Positions 44,332 to 53,890 of a stretch of 60,000 nucleotides of DNA are shown here, piece by piece. How positions within the stretch are numbered: the first letter of the stretch is position 1; the number at the start of each line of letters is the position of its first letter. Under the pieces are notes generated by a model. The model was not told the origin of the DNA. It saw nothing but the letters and a program-made list of their open reading frames with translations, and made no database searches. Made by a program: the position numbers and the translations under genes. Where the stretch lies: NCBI GenBank assembly GCA_014529385.2, contig CM043966.1, forward strand, positions 105,289,087 through 105,349,086, given 5' to 3'. The stretch is from Adiantum capillus-veneris (taxonomy: Eukaryota > Streptophyta > Polypodiopsida > Polypodiales > Pteridaceae).

Positions 44332-44755
44332 AGGGAGATTGGTATAATTTATATCCACCACCAATGGAAGAACCCGTGATTTATGCTCCCCTAGAGCTTG
44401 CACCAATGTATTATATAGCTAATCAAGGTGTCAGACCTCCTATGGTAAGACCCATGATTAAGCCAAGAACAGGAAACCGTCACAACTATGGTACAGATGA
44501 TCATTGGAAAAATGAATGCCCAGACCTGAGAAAAACCTCAAGCTGGTTGAAGCTTATGGCATACAATGTTGCAAAAAGGGAGGACACTTCCCGGAAGATT
44601 GTCCTAAAAATCCTTTAAACAAGGGTAAACTAGTAGTAAACGTAGTTCAAGTGATACCTAGTAGCTCATCTGAGAGTGAATCGATTGTTCCAATCAAGGT
44701 AATCACTAGAGCCCATGCTAATGAAAAGAAACACAACTCCTCTGATGATTCGTAG
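44325..44755 (+). pseudogene. Large gypsy zinc-knuckle region
   Basis: Two overlapping frames. In the second (44516-44755) CCKKGGHFPEDC matches the last part of a CCHC knuckle (C-x-x-x-GH-x4-C), with first Cys pair irregular. The first frame contains a Met/Pro-rich stretch and DHWKNECPDLRK, another Cys/His-bearing piece. These would bind nucleic acid. A frameshift between them prevents a continuous protein. Confidence 0.65.
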
Positions 44756-44929
44756 ACTACAAAAGCTACCTCTGAAAAGACAAAAAGAAGTAGAAGAAAA
44801 AGGTATGAGATGAGAAAACAAAAACAACGAGCTGAAATCGAGGAGAAAGCAACATAGCTATGACACGAAAGGATAAAAGAAACTGGAAGGGAAATCAAAG
44901 AAACAACCTTTAAATCTGGAGGATCCATT

Positions 44930-45730
44930 TTGGTTGATAAAATTCTTGAGCCTATTAATACAGCCTTGGAAGCTTACCAAGCAGGACTTAAAGCAAGCCA
45001 AAACATGGGAAACAAATGGAAGAACTATCTTTCTCCAGACAAGGAATCCGGTAAGCTTGAAGCTTATCAAAATTTGGTAAGAATCGCACAAGAAATGCTG
45101 GAAAAACAAAAAACCAATCTTGAAGGTATCACAAAACCTGAGAAGCTTGTGTTAAGAGACACTAAAGAAAAATCCAAAGTGGTGGTAGAACCCCACCTAG
45201 AAACAAAAGATCCAAAACTTATAGTGCCGGACATCGAAGTTGCCTTAGACGGAATTTCTTTTGTAGAGGAAGACTGGCCAAGACACTTATTGGAAAAAGT
45301 TAGAGAGATCAATGATGGGAACCTAACTCTAAAGTTAGCTCCTATAGAGGAAGTTTGGTTGGACAACCTACCTCCTGATATGAACATGGATGTACAATCC
45401 TTGTACAAGGATTTCGGATCTGAAGCTTCAGGAATGTCTAAACCATTGACCTTGAAAACATTACCTTCTTACTTGGGAGATAACGAAGATGAATCCATGG
45501 TGTGTAAGACCACTCAAGTAAAAAGAGCTGAACAGACCCTAAAAGTAGACAACATTCATTCAATCATGTCTACATCCATCCAATGCACTCTTACCTTGGG
45601 AAAACTCTTAAAACGCAGACCATATTTATGGAATGATCTACAAAAAACCCTACAGAAGGTGGGAATAATGGGGCTAATCTCAAAAAAATTGGAAAATTTG
45701 AAAAATAAAATGGATAACAAAGAGATTTGA
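44930..45730 (+). CDS. Large gypsy spacer protein between gag and protease
   Basis: A 266-residue open frame, the longest intact part of this element apart from the zinc-finger pair. It is Lys/Glu rich and probably largely helical in its first 90 residues (ILEPINTALEAYQAGLKASQ, then RIAQEMLEKQKTNLEG). No known domain was recognised. Middle part: DIEVALDGISFVEEDWPRHL and EEVWLDNLPPDMNMDVQSLY. It lies directly before the protease and was probably one gag-pol frame with it. The long spacer is a distinctive property of this element. Confidence 0.7.
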   Translation: MVDKILEPINTALEAYQAGLKASQNMGNKWKNYLSPDKESGKLEAYQNLVRIAQEMLEKQKTNLEGITKPEKLVLRDTKEKSKVVVEPHLETKDPKLIVPDIEVALDGISFVEEDWPRHLLEKVREINDGNLTLKLAPIEEVWLDNLPPDMNMDVQSLYKDFGSEASGMSKPLTLKTLPSYLGDNEDESMVCKTTQVKRAEQTLKVDNIHSIMSTSIQCTLTLGKLLKRRPYLWNDLQKTLQKVGIMGLISKKLENLKNKMDNKEI

Positions 45731-45740
45731 TCTGTTTCAA

Positions 45741-46114
45741 TGAACAAATTTGGAGAATATTACGAAGGAGAAGAAGGAAACAAAACCCTTCCAGTGAAAT
45801 ATAATGACATTGAAACCATGGCAATACTGGATACTGGAGCAAGCATAGCCATAGCCACAAAAGCAATATGGGAATCCTAGGGACAACCAGCCATTAGACA
45901 AACTCGAATGAAATTGCAATTGGCGGACAGACACGTTGAAAGACCCTTAGGACTGCTTGAAAAAGTGATAGTTAATTCCTGTGGGATTGAATATCAACAC
46001 ACTTTTGCCATAGTAGACTTTGGAAAGAAACTCAATTACGAAATCATATTGGGAAGACCTTTCATGCAACAGGTACAAATATCCAAGATTGGGGAAACAA
46101 CTATCTCTACTTGA
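45741..46114 (+). pseudogene. Large gypsy protease 1 (retropepsin before RT)
   Basis: The frame reads MAILDTGASIAIATKAIWES, a TAG at about 45878 in a likely Trp position, then MKLQLADRHVERPLGLLEKV and YEIILGRPFMQQ. This is a full retropepsin half-molecule: active site DTGAS (Asp codon 45830-45832) and the ILGRPF motif 74 residues later. Retropepsins cut the gag-pol polyprotein. One stop is the only visible lesion. Confidence 0.88.
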
Positions 46115-47107
46115 AGCAAGTGGGATCTATAACAAGGGTTAATTTAAAACATAACACTTATAGAGATGTTTTGGAAACGCCCATACAAGAGTTTGATTCA
46201 GTCTCTTCGATTGAAACTAAGCTTCCTTCTTGGTTAAACAAAGATACTCCTATTTGGATGTGCGGAGCTTCAAAAAACGAGAGTTTAAAACGAGAGGAAT
46301 GCACCTTAGAAAGTGATTGCACAGACGAAGCATATGTACCTGAACCCTTTCCAGAACATTTGTTTGAGCCATTTGAGTGGACTCAAAATTTAGCGACAAT
46401 GGATGTATGTGTGAGTACGTCGATGCCTACTCAATTTTGCAATGAGGATGGCTACGATATAATTCCCATACAAATGATCTCAATCCTCCACATTGAAGAT
46501 GAGGAACCCAAGGACTTGATGAAAGCTCAACAAGTCTTTTAAGACCTCTACTATGATGCAACAGATGAGTTAGACAAACATTTAGTTACCTCAGATGATT
46601 CGGGGTCGGAAAAAGAGCATACGAGAGCTAAGCTACTCTTGAAAGGAGGGGAAGAAAAGTGTTTTTGACTTTCCTAACCAAAAACCAAGAAGACAAAAAT
46701 GGTATAGACAAAAAAGAGACACCAAAAATGTGAAAACACGACCTATGGCATCAGTCTCCAGTAGAACAAAATTCCTGATGCAGATAGATGCACATATTTG
46801 TGTCAAGGACAAAATCATTGGCATATATCCTTCAAACAAAAATTCAGAAATGTCAAGAACATTGAGAAAAACAAGAAAGGATACTCAAGCAAAGCCAAAC
46901 AAACATGACAAGGAGCCAACCATGACACGAGTTGAGCGGAAAAAGAAATATCAAGAGTTGAAAAAAACTCTAAAGGAGATATATACGACCGAAATGGAAA
47001 CCATGGAAGAGGATGGTCAGAACGTAATGAGTGTTCCCTCCCATTATAGAAAGTATACTCTCCAAGATCAAAAAATCATAGTCAAACAACCTGTTAGGGA
47101 ATTATGA
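46111..47107 (+). pseudogene. Large gypsy protease-RT spacer
   Basis: Frames 46111-46542 (143 residues, acidic, WMCGASKNESLKREECTLES) and 46730-47107 (125 residues, very basic, Lys/Arg/Thr rich) lie between protease and RT. No domain was recognised in either. They are probably the remains of one linker, broken by stops between 46540 and 46730. Confidence 0.5.
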
Positions 47108-47155
47108 AAACAAGGCGAATCATACAAAGGGCCTGAGAACGCGAAAAAGATAAAC

Positions 47156-47376
47156 TTGACTGAACCAGGGGAAGAACCTAGGCCTGCCTACATTGCAAAT
47201 GACCTAACAGATGATGAAGAAAAGCTTTTACTAATCTTGCTAAAAGAATACGAAGATATCTTTGCTTGGTCTTACAAGGATCTCAAGGGTGTTGATCCAG
47301 AAGTTTGTCAACATACCATACCCATAAGAGATGATGTGAAACCAAGTAGACAAAGGCCATACACATATAATGAAAC
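47156..47376 (+). pseudogene. Large gypsy RT N-terminus, cut by the copia insertion
   Basis: The frame reads LLILLKEYEDIFAWSYKDLK, then GVDPEVCQHTIPIRDDVKPS and RQRPYTYNE. This is the standard lead-in to gypsy RT (D.FAWsy.DmpGid...v.H.l.i....pv.Q..R). After the last Asn-Glu codons the copia element begins at 47377. The host frame resumes beyond the target duplication at 52552 with TFSRKIKEEIEKL. Confidence 0.9.
47372..47376 (+). repeat. Left target-site duplication GAAAC
   Basis: GAAAC precedes the left LTR of copia copy B and recurs at 52552-52556. Confidence 0.9.
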
Positions 47377-47603
47377 TGTTGGAATTAGGGTTGCAGAGAA
47401 ACACACACAGCTTGGAGAAGACGAAGGAAGCTCAAGGCACACAATAGAGAGTGTGTTACTTAGTGTGCAATGGAAAGATAGATAGCCCTAGAGTGATGGG
47501 CGTATATCCAATGCACGGGGGAAAAAACCTCCTAAAGAGGGAAAAAATGCCCCGGAGGTCCTAGTGTGTTCACACACATCACTACCACATGTATATGGTA
47601 ACA
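47377..47603 (-). repeat. 3' LTR of copia family 2 copy B
   Basis: Starts TGTTGGAATTAGGG, ends TATATGGTAACA on the plus strand, 227 bp. Confidence 0.96.
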
Positions 47604-47615
47604 AATCCCCCCTGG
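47604..47615 (-). other. Polypurine tract of copy B
   Basis: Minus strand CCAGGGGGGATT directly before the 3' LTR, identical to copy A. Confidence 0.8.
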
Positions 47616-47678
47616 AGTGATGCGGTGAACTAGAGCTGGCACATGAGTAAAGGGAAGTGCCATGCCTTGAGGATAGGA

Positions 47679-48536
47679 TCAATCCACAAAGGGGAGTAAG
47701 CCCAAAGCTTTGCGGAAAGCATCAAGCTTCTCATGAGACAATGCCTTTGTGAAAAGATCTGCAAGGTTGTCCTGTGTTGGCACATAAGCCAAGCTGATCT
47801 GTCCTGTTGAGAGCCTCTCTCTGACATAGTTGTAATGCACCTCAATGTGCTTTGTGCGAGCATGAAAAACTGGGTTCCTCGCAACTGACAATGCGCTCTG
47901 ACTGTCAGTGTAGATAGTGTTGGCAGTGTCCTGTCCAACACCGAAATCAGCCATAAGGCGTCTGAGCCATACACACTCAACCGTAGTTGTGAAGACTGCC
48001 CTGTACTCAGCCTCACAACTTGAAGTGGCCACAGTAGGTTGCTTCTTGCTCAACCATGATATACATGAACTGCCAAGCATGAAACAAAAACCACTTGTGG
48101 ACACTTGCGTGTCAAAACAACCAGCCCAATATGAGTCCGAAAAAGCATGTAAGTCTGGCGGCAATGATCCCCCCTTGGGATAAAACAAGCCAAGATGTAA
48201 AGTGCCACTAAGGTAGCAGAAAATCCTCTTCACAGCCTGCCAATGCTTAGACCCTGGGCTATGCATAAATCTGCTGACCTGTGAGACTGAAAACTGAATA
48301 TCCGGCCTCGTGTTGCATACATAAATGAGGCAGCCAACAGCAGTTTGGTAAAGAGTGACATCAGCAGGATCACCAGCATCATGTAGACTCACCTTCCAAC
48401 CTGTTTCCATGGGAGTGGTAATAGGTTTGCAATCCTCAAGTCCAAACTTACATAGCACTGTCTCTATGTAACTTTTTTGACACAAGGCAATACCACCATC
48501 ACATTGCTTAAACTGTATACCCAAATAATGATGCAA
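47679..48536 (-). pseudogene. Copy B RT end and RNase H
   Basis: A 285-residue frame starting HHYLGIQFKQCDGGIALCQK, after the RT palm. It has LYQTAVGCLIYVCNTRPDIQ, FSDSYWAG, KKQPTVATSSCEAEYRA, YTDSQSALSVARNPVFH, KHIEVHYNYVRE and ADLFTKAL, so RNase H is complete. A lost base near 48541 separates it from the YVDD-bearing frame upstream; copy A has the extra base and is continuous there. Confidence 0.92.
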
Positions 48537-48751
48537 CAGCCCAAATCTTTCATCTTGAAAGTAGCATTCAAATCAGACTTAAATTCAGCAATATGTCTCT
48601 CATTTGGTCCAGTGATCAACAAATCATCAACATAAAGAACCACAATGAGAAGTACATCACCCTCACGCTTTATGATACAATGTGCTTTCTGTTGGACTGT
48701 TACGAAAGCCTTGTTTGGCCAAATGAGTGTCAGCTTTCTCATACCAAGCAC
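48464..48751 (-). pseudogene. Copy B RT palm segment in the alternate frame
   Basis: A 95-residue frame holding the catalytic YVDDLLITG box, then NERHIAEFKSDLNATFKMKD. It lies between a gained base near 48670 and a lost base near 48541, so the two frameshifts bracket the active site and the frames before and after are in register again. Confidence 0.88.
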
Positions 48752-50258
48752 GAGGAGATTGCTTCAACCTATACAAAGCCTTGTTACATTTGCACACTTT
48801 GTCCTCTTGTCCTTTTATGACAAAACCGCGAGGTTGCATTACATAAACTTCCTCAGATATGTCACCATTCAAGAAAGCAGTAACAATGTCTGATTGATGT
48901 ACATCCCAACCAAAATGAGCTGCCAATGCACATAGAAAACGCACAGTAGTCATACGACAAGTGGGAGCAAAAGTCTCTTCATAATCTATGCCTTTTTGCT
49001 GTGCATAACCCTTTGCAACAAGTCGAGCCTTATGGCGATCGATCTCACCATCCGGCTTGCGTTTCAACTTGTAAACCCACTTCGTACCAATGGCCTTTTT
49101 GCCAGGAGGCAAATCACATAAAGTCCATGTGTCATTTTCTATAAGTGCATCATATTCTGATTGCATGGCAACCATCCATATTTCTGAATTTTGTGCTTCA
49201 TCAAAAGTCAGAGGATCCTCAACATCATGTAAGCTAGACACAACCAAAGCATAACAATCTGATGCATAAGATGCATGGCAAGAGCTTGAACGAGTACGAC
49301 TAGACAAAGGTGCATCCAATTTACTATCATGCAAAGTGTGCACCAGCCATTTTGGCATACCTCTAGCCTGCTCATTTTTAGCCCTTTCCTCATCAAGTAC
49401 ATCATGGATATCTACATCAGTAATAGGCTGATCTAAAATATTTTCAAACACCCCCATAGGCTGTACATTTGCCTCATTGGAACTTACATTCGTATTTCCA
49501 CCACTGACAAGAGGTAACAAAGTGTCATAAATGTCCTGTGAGCTTACATTACTGCCTCTAGTACATGACAACAAGGGATGAACAGAATCTTCCACAAACA
49601 CTGCATCCCGAGAAACCAGAATACGTTTTGTTTGTGGATGATACAACCTGTAACCTTTGCTTTCAGCACTATAACCAACAAAAATATATTTGATAGCCTT
49701 ATCATCCAATTTTCTCCGCTGCACTTGTGGCACCAAAGCATATGCCAAACACCCAAAAACACGCATGTGCTCAATAGAAGGCTTTCTATCATGCCATGCT
49801 TCATATGGAGTAATAGACTGCAAAGCTTTCGTAGGACACCTGTTTAGTACATAAGTGGCACACATGATGGCCTCAAGCCAAAAAGAATGCGACAAAGCTT
49901 GACTTTTGACCATACATTGTGCCATTTCCGTCAGTGACCGGTTTTTCCTCTCAGCAACACCATTTTGCTGAGGTATATAAGGCACTTTACATTGGTGTTC
50001 TATCCCACGACTAGCCAGAAATGCATTAAATTCATGAGACATATACTCCCCCCCTTGATCTGAACGGAGGGTGCCCATAGTACATTTCGAGACATTTTCA
50101 GCCATAGCCAGAAATTGTTTGAAGCACATAAAAACTTCGGACTTCGCTTTAAGAGGAAATACCCATGCGTGCCTGGAGTAATCATCAATGAAAGTCACAA
50201 AGTACAGGTAATTGTCCAAGGACGGAGTTTGCATGGGCCCACAAAAATCACTATGCAC
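48663..50258 (-). CDS. Copy B integrase and RT N-terminal half
   Basis: A 531-residue frame starting at MHSDFCGPMQTPSLDNY, the first integrase acid. RSDQGGEY and QQNGVAERKNRS give the other two. Then come RVFGCLAYALVP, the VSRDAVFVED close, the linker with DEAQNSEIWMVAMQSEYDAL (deleted in copy A), and RT blocks WVYKLKRKPDGEIDRHKARL with VAKGYAQQKGIDYEETFAP. It is in frame with the gag-protease frame upstream, separated only by a TAG at 50261-50263 where copy A has CAG. It ends at the first RT frameshift. Confidence 0.94.
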   Translation of the reverse strand: MHSDFCGPMQTPSLDNYLYFVTFIDDYSRHAWVFPLKAKSEVFMCFKQFLAMAENVSKCTMGTLRSDQGGEYMSHEFNAFLASRGIEHQCKVPYIPQQNGVAERKNRSLTEMAQCMVKSQALSHSFWLEAIMCATYVLNRCPTKALQSITPYEAWHDRKPSIEHMRVFGCLAYALVPQVQRRKLDDKAIKYIFVGYSAESKGYRLYHPQTKRILVSRDAVFVEDSVHPLLSCTRGSNVSSQDIYDTLLPLVSGGNTNVSSNEANVQPMGVFENILDQPITDVDIHDVLDEERAKNEQARGMPKWLVHTLHDSKLDAPLSSRTRSSSCHASYASDCYALVVSSLHDVEDPLTFDEAQNSEIWMVAMQSEYDALIENDTWTLCDLPPGKKAIGTKWVYKLKRKPDGEIDRHKARLVAKGYAQQKGIDYEETFAPTCRMTTVRFLCALAAHFGWDVHQSDIVTAFLNGDISEEVYVMQPRGFVIKGQEDKVCKCNKALYRLKQSPRAWYEKADTHLAKQGFRNSPTESTLYHKA

Positions 50259-50261
50259 AAG

Positions 50262-51878
50262 CTACAACCTGCATGTGGCCCGAACTGAACCATCCTTTGG
50301 AAATTTAGAACGCTGTATCTTACCTAAAATACAGCCTTCACAAACATGTTTGACAGGTGCTTCAAGAGGCGGCAAAGAAGCAACCATATCAAATTTCTGC
50401 AAACGCAGCAAACTGGCAAAATTCAGATGACCAAAACGTGCATGCCAAAGTTTTGCATCTGAAATAGCCCTTGAATCTCCAACAGCATTTGCAAAAATTT
50501 GTCCACACTTGTCATACAAAGTGAGCTTATACAGCCCACGGCACAAAAGGCCAGATGCAACAATTTCATCACCAAAATTGAGATCATGAACTGTACATCT
50601 GTCATCCACAAATTTGACTACAAGTCCAAGTCTAGCAAGTGCGGATACAGACAAGAGATTCTTCTTGATTCCAGGTACATACAGTGCATCAACAAGTGTG
50701 AAGGAACTGCCATTAGCAGTAGTGAGCACAATCTTTCCAACTCCTTGAATTGGATAAGAGGCGTTGTTGGCACAAGTGACTGAATTCCCATGAGGGACTG
50801 ACTCGAGAGAGGTAAAGAATTCACTATGTGAGGTAATGTTCTTTGTAGCACCACTGTCAAAATACCACACATGTGAATCTACAGCAACTGACAAGCATGC
50901 ATCATGGACAGCAGGATTGTAAGTGCACTCTTCGCTAAACGCCCATTCTACATCAGCATCAGCAACACAGTCTCCTTTCACAGAAGACTCAACAATGGCT
51001 GCATTTGTGGTGGAACCAGCATTTGCACTGGAACCACCCTCTTTCTTCTTAGCCTCTTTGGCCTTCAACTTAAGACACGACTTGATCAAGTGATCATTGG
51101 CTTTACAATAATGGCAACGCATCTTCTTTTTGCCCTTATCACCAGAATTGCCAGACGAAGTGCTGCTAGCAGAAGCATTAGGAACAAAATTTTTGCCACT
51201 CGTAGCAGAACCATAAGAAGTGGTTGCATTACTGTTACCACCCTTTCTTTGAGAAGCAATAAAAGCCTGTTCAACTGCACGCTGCCTAGTCCTGTTTTTT
51301 TTGGAAAGTGACTCTTGCAACAGCAATGTGCATAATGCATCAAACTTGACAACTTCAGGGTTTCCTTGGGTCATAAGTCTCCAAGTACTAGCAAAAGTCT
51401 GGTAGGAATCTGGTAAGGCATCAAGAACAGTCTGCACAAGGGAACTGTCTAAAATGACTTCACCTGCAGAAATAAGCTGCTCATTGATATCCTTGACACT
51501 AGCAAGGAAACTATCCATATCATCTTCCTCATGCATAATCTTCGACTCCAGCTCTTTACGCAGCAAAGCAATTTTAGCCTTATTGCGGCTTGCATAAAGA
51601 CCTGCTAAAATATCCCAAGCCTGTTTTGCAGATTTTGCTGAACGGATGTGAGGAACAATGGTGCGCTTCACACACAACGCAATCAATGCATGAGCGTGCG
51701 CATCCTTAACATCCCAACAAGCTTGTTTTGCCGTAGGCAAAAGAACTCTAACAGCTGCAATCCTTGCAGCAAGACCTGCAACATCCTCAACATCGCCTAC
51801 ATCCTCAGAACCAGGACGTACATCAATGCCCTGCACAATGTTCCAGACACCCTTTGACACAAGAACATGTTGCATCAT
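50262..51878 (-). CDS. Copy B gag-protease and integrase zinc region
   Basis: A 538-residue frame: gag and CCHC knuckle CHYCKANDHLIKSC as in copy A, then the protease active site VWYFDSGATKNITS with its Asp intact, LYVPGIKKNLLSVSALARLG, and the zinc region LWHARFGHLNFASL with CEGCILGK. The first ~345 residues read identically to copy A. As there, the natural start at Met 51965 is cut off by a TAG at 51885-51887. The frame ends at a nonsense change (TAG for CAG) just before the integrase core. Confidence 0.94.
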   Translation of the reverse strand: MMQHVLVSKGVWNIVQGIDVRPGSEDVGDVEDVAGLAARIAAVRVLLPTAKQACWDVKDAHAHALIALCVKRTIVPHIRSAKSAKQAWDILAGLYASRNKAKIALLRKELESKIMHEEDDMDSFLASVKDINEQLISAGEVILDSSLVQTVLDALPDSYQTFASTWRLMTQGNPEVVKFDALCTLLLQESLSKKNRTRQRAVEQAFIASQRKGGNSNATTSYGSATSGKNFVPNASASSTSSGNSGDKGKKKMRCHYCKANDHLIKSCLKLKAKEAKKKEGGSSANAGSTTNAAIVESSVKGDCVADADVEWAFSEECTYNPAVHDACLSVAVDSHVWYFDSGATKNITSHSEFFTSLESVPHGNSVTCANNASYPIQGVGKIVLTTANGSSFTLVDALYVPGIKKNLLSVSALARLGLVVKFVDDRCTVHDLNFGDEIVASGLLCRGLYKLTLYDKCGQIFANAVGDSRAISDAKLWHARFGHLNFASLLRLQKFDMVASLPPLEAPVKHVCEGCILGKIQRSKFPKDGSVRATCRL

Positions 51879-51965
51879 ATAAGCCTACATAGGGTAGTTG
51901 TCCCCATCCAACCTGTCCTCAGCAGCAAACATCTTGAACACATCTGTGTTGTTGTTGTCAGCCAT
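51879..51965 (-). pseudogene. Copy B gag start with the same premature stop
   Basis: MADNNNTDVFKMFAAEDRLD, GDNYPM, TAG, AYMMQHVL, identical in DNA to copy A at 38041-38127. Confidence 0.88.
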
Positions 51966-52310
51966 GGTAAATGCTGCACCTGATGTGAAAACTGCCCGAA
52001 AATGGGAGAAACGGAGCGGGAACAACCTGTGCTATATAGAACAAACCGTAGAAGACTATAAGGCACCTGTTATGCAAAAAACGGCATTGACAGAAATTTT
52101 GCACAAAATGACGAAATAGCCTGTGCAGTATCGCCTGTAGTGGAAACGGAGGCCGAAATGAGCCCAAATCAAAATTCTGAGCAGACCAAGCTCTTCGAGC
52201 TATCAAAAAATTTTCGGCCTGTGAACGCTCGCCAAAGCTCACTGAAATCGGAGAAAGTGAGCAGGCGTGTGCTGGAGCAGCTGGCGACTAAGCCCGGGAG
52301 GACGTGACCT

Positions 52311-52322
52311 GCTCTGATACCA
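52311..52322 (-). other. Primer binding site of copy B
   Basis: Minus strand TGGTATCAGAGC, two bases after the 5' LTR, exact match to the usual iMet site. Confidence 0.92.
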
Positions 52323-52324
52323 AT

Positions 52325-52551
52325 TGTTGGAATTAGGGTTGCAGAGAAACACACACAGCTTGGAGAAGATGAAGGAAGCTCAAGGAACACAATAGAGAGT
52401 GTGTTACTTAGTGTGCAATGGAAAGATAGATAGCCCTAGAGTGATGGGCGTATATCCAATGCACGGGGGAAAAAACCTCCTAAAGAGGGAAAAAATGCCC
52501 CGGCGGTCCTAGTGTGTTCAGACACATCACTACCACATGTATATGGTAATA
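52325..52551 (-). repeat. 5' LTR of copia family 2 copy B
   Basis: 227 bp; ends GGTAATA in place of GGTAACA. The target duplication GAAAC follows at 52552-52556. Confidence 0.94.
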
Positions 52552-52990
52552 GAAACATTTTCCAGGAAGATCAAAGAAGAGATTGAAAAACTAAAGGAAG
52601 CCGAATTCATTTACAAAATTGAACACATAGATTGAGTGTTTCCAATTGTGGTAGTACCCAAGAAGAATGGAAAATTATGAGTGTATGTCAACCTCAAAAA
52701 AGTGAATGCAGCTACCATTAGAGACAACTTTCCTCTTCTAATCTCACTGAGTATGTGTTAGAACGAGTTGTAGGAAAAGAAGCTTAAAGCTTCTTAGATG
52801 GCTTTTCGGGATACAATCAACTTTTGGTTGACCCAAAGGATCAACATAAAACTACTGTTGCAACAAAATGGGGTATGTTTGCCTATTGGGTTATGCCCTT
52901 TGGGTTAACTAATGCTCTAGCCACCTTTTAAAGATTGATGAGCCATGTGTTTTAAAAGAATATCTTAGAAAATTTAAAAGAATATCTTAG
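52552..52990 (+). pseudogene. Large gypsy RT fingers/palm, continued after the copia
   Basis: The host frame resumes with TFSRKIKEEIEKLKEAEFI, a TGA in the usual Trp position, then VFPIVVVPKKNGKL and VNLKKVNAATIRDNFPLLIS. Then come, in shifting phases, FLDGFSGYNQLLVDP and MPFGLTNALA. These are gypsy RT blocks up to just before the catalytic box. The segment ends in an 18-base direct repeat, TTTAAAAGAATATCTTAG (52951-52968 and 52973-52990), and then foreign sequence. The F/Y-x-DD box is absent. Confidence 0.86.
52951..52990. repeat. 18-bp direct repeat at the insertion junction
   Basis: TTTAAAAGAATATCTTAG occurs twice, separated by AAAA, exactly where host RT sequence stops and the foreign gypsy fragment begins. 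It looks like a small templated duplication made during break repair. Confidence 0.85.
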
Positions 52991-53121
52991 CACTGGGAGG
53001 ACCTACAAAGAGACATGCTCAGCTACCACCCTCCCCCCCCAAAATAAGATTCGATGAAATGGATACCCCTGTTTTTGACTAACAACCACGTATTGGAGCG
53101 GTATCCCTCCACCCTCAATGC

Positions 53122-53586
53122 ATGGCAGCAACTATCACGGACATCCAGAACCTGTATGTCCAGGCAAAAATTGGATCACAGCCGCAATGGATCATGGTAG
53201 ACTCAGGTGCTACAGACAATTTTCTATCCCCGCAGCGCGCCGCTCGCCTGGGCCTACGCCTTACCACCGTAAATGAAACCACTGTCAAGTTTGCCCAAGG
53301 AAAGGATAGCAATGTCAAGGCAGCCCATCAAGTCGGGATTGAGATGGGTGAATTCACATGTCGACTTGACTTCATAGTGGTACCAATGGACGACTTCGAG
53401 GCAATCATTGGTCTGTCCTTCAACGACAAGTATCTTATTGCACTCCTAGGCATGAAGCTGGATCAATTACTTCTAAACAATCAAGGCAAAGCAGTTACAG
53501 TCCAAGGCGCTAGACTCACAACAAAGCAAGAATTCACACGTCAGGCGCATCTTCAAACCAAACCCCCCCCCCATCAACTGCAATGA
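53122..53586 (+). pseudogene. Permuted gypsy protease
   Basis: A 154-residue frame. QAKIGSQPQWIMVDSGATDNF carries the retropepsin active site DSGAT; later FIVVPMDDFEAIIGLSFN is the second-half motif with Leu-Ser-Phe in the usual x-P-W position. In-frame coding continues upstream to about 52993 (RFDEMDTPVFD, one stop), the end of gag. The protein then changes frame at a C run near 53564-53573. Confidence 0.87.
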
Positions 53587-53596
53587 CCCCGCTCAA

Positions 53597-53890
53597 TTGG
53601 CAGCAATGAAAGGTAAACAAAAAGTCCCAGAGACATCTTCCCCCAGACTCAATCTCATGAGTGCAAAGCAAGCCGAGAGGGCTCTCAAGAAAGGAGCTCA
53701 AGTTCACCTCTGCATCATGCAAGCAGCGGAACGGCCCACACCAAGACTCAACTCCATCACCCTCGAACAGGCCAAAGTGGGTGATCCCTCACTTACCCCC
53801 ATTCTCCAGAAGTACAAAGATGTCATGCCCCCAGAACTTTCCCCCGGCCTACCCCCCCCCCCCCCCCCGTCAAATTCAACACGAAATTGA
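53597..53890 (+). pseudogene. Permuted gypsy protease-RT linker
   Basis: A short stretch in a third phase, reading [20 protein letters not shown], then [36 protein letters not shown] is the standard lead-in to this kind of gypsy RT. The phase changes into and out of it fall in two C runs (about 53564 and 53852-53868). Confidence 0.8.

Larger units (their letters stand above)
47377..52551 (-). mobile_element. Ty1/copia retrotransposon family 2, copy B, nested
   Basis: A 5.2-kb element, 227-bp LTRs at 47377-47603 and 52325-52551, target duplication GAAAC. It interrupts the RT domain of the large gypsy in opposite orientation. The last base pair triplet of the right LTR is ATA in place of ACA, one mutation, so the end has to be read with the duplication. 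The LTRs differ at five positions. Gag to integrase is nearly one frame with a single internal stop, and protease is intact (DSGA). RT carries two compensating-looking frameshifts. Confidence 0.96.

Noticed and set aside
33593-52551. The two copia family 2 copies as a segmental duplication
   Set aside because: They have different target duplications (ATCAT and GAAAC) and unrelated flanks, so they are separate insertions; only the internal block is identical.
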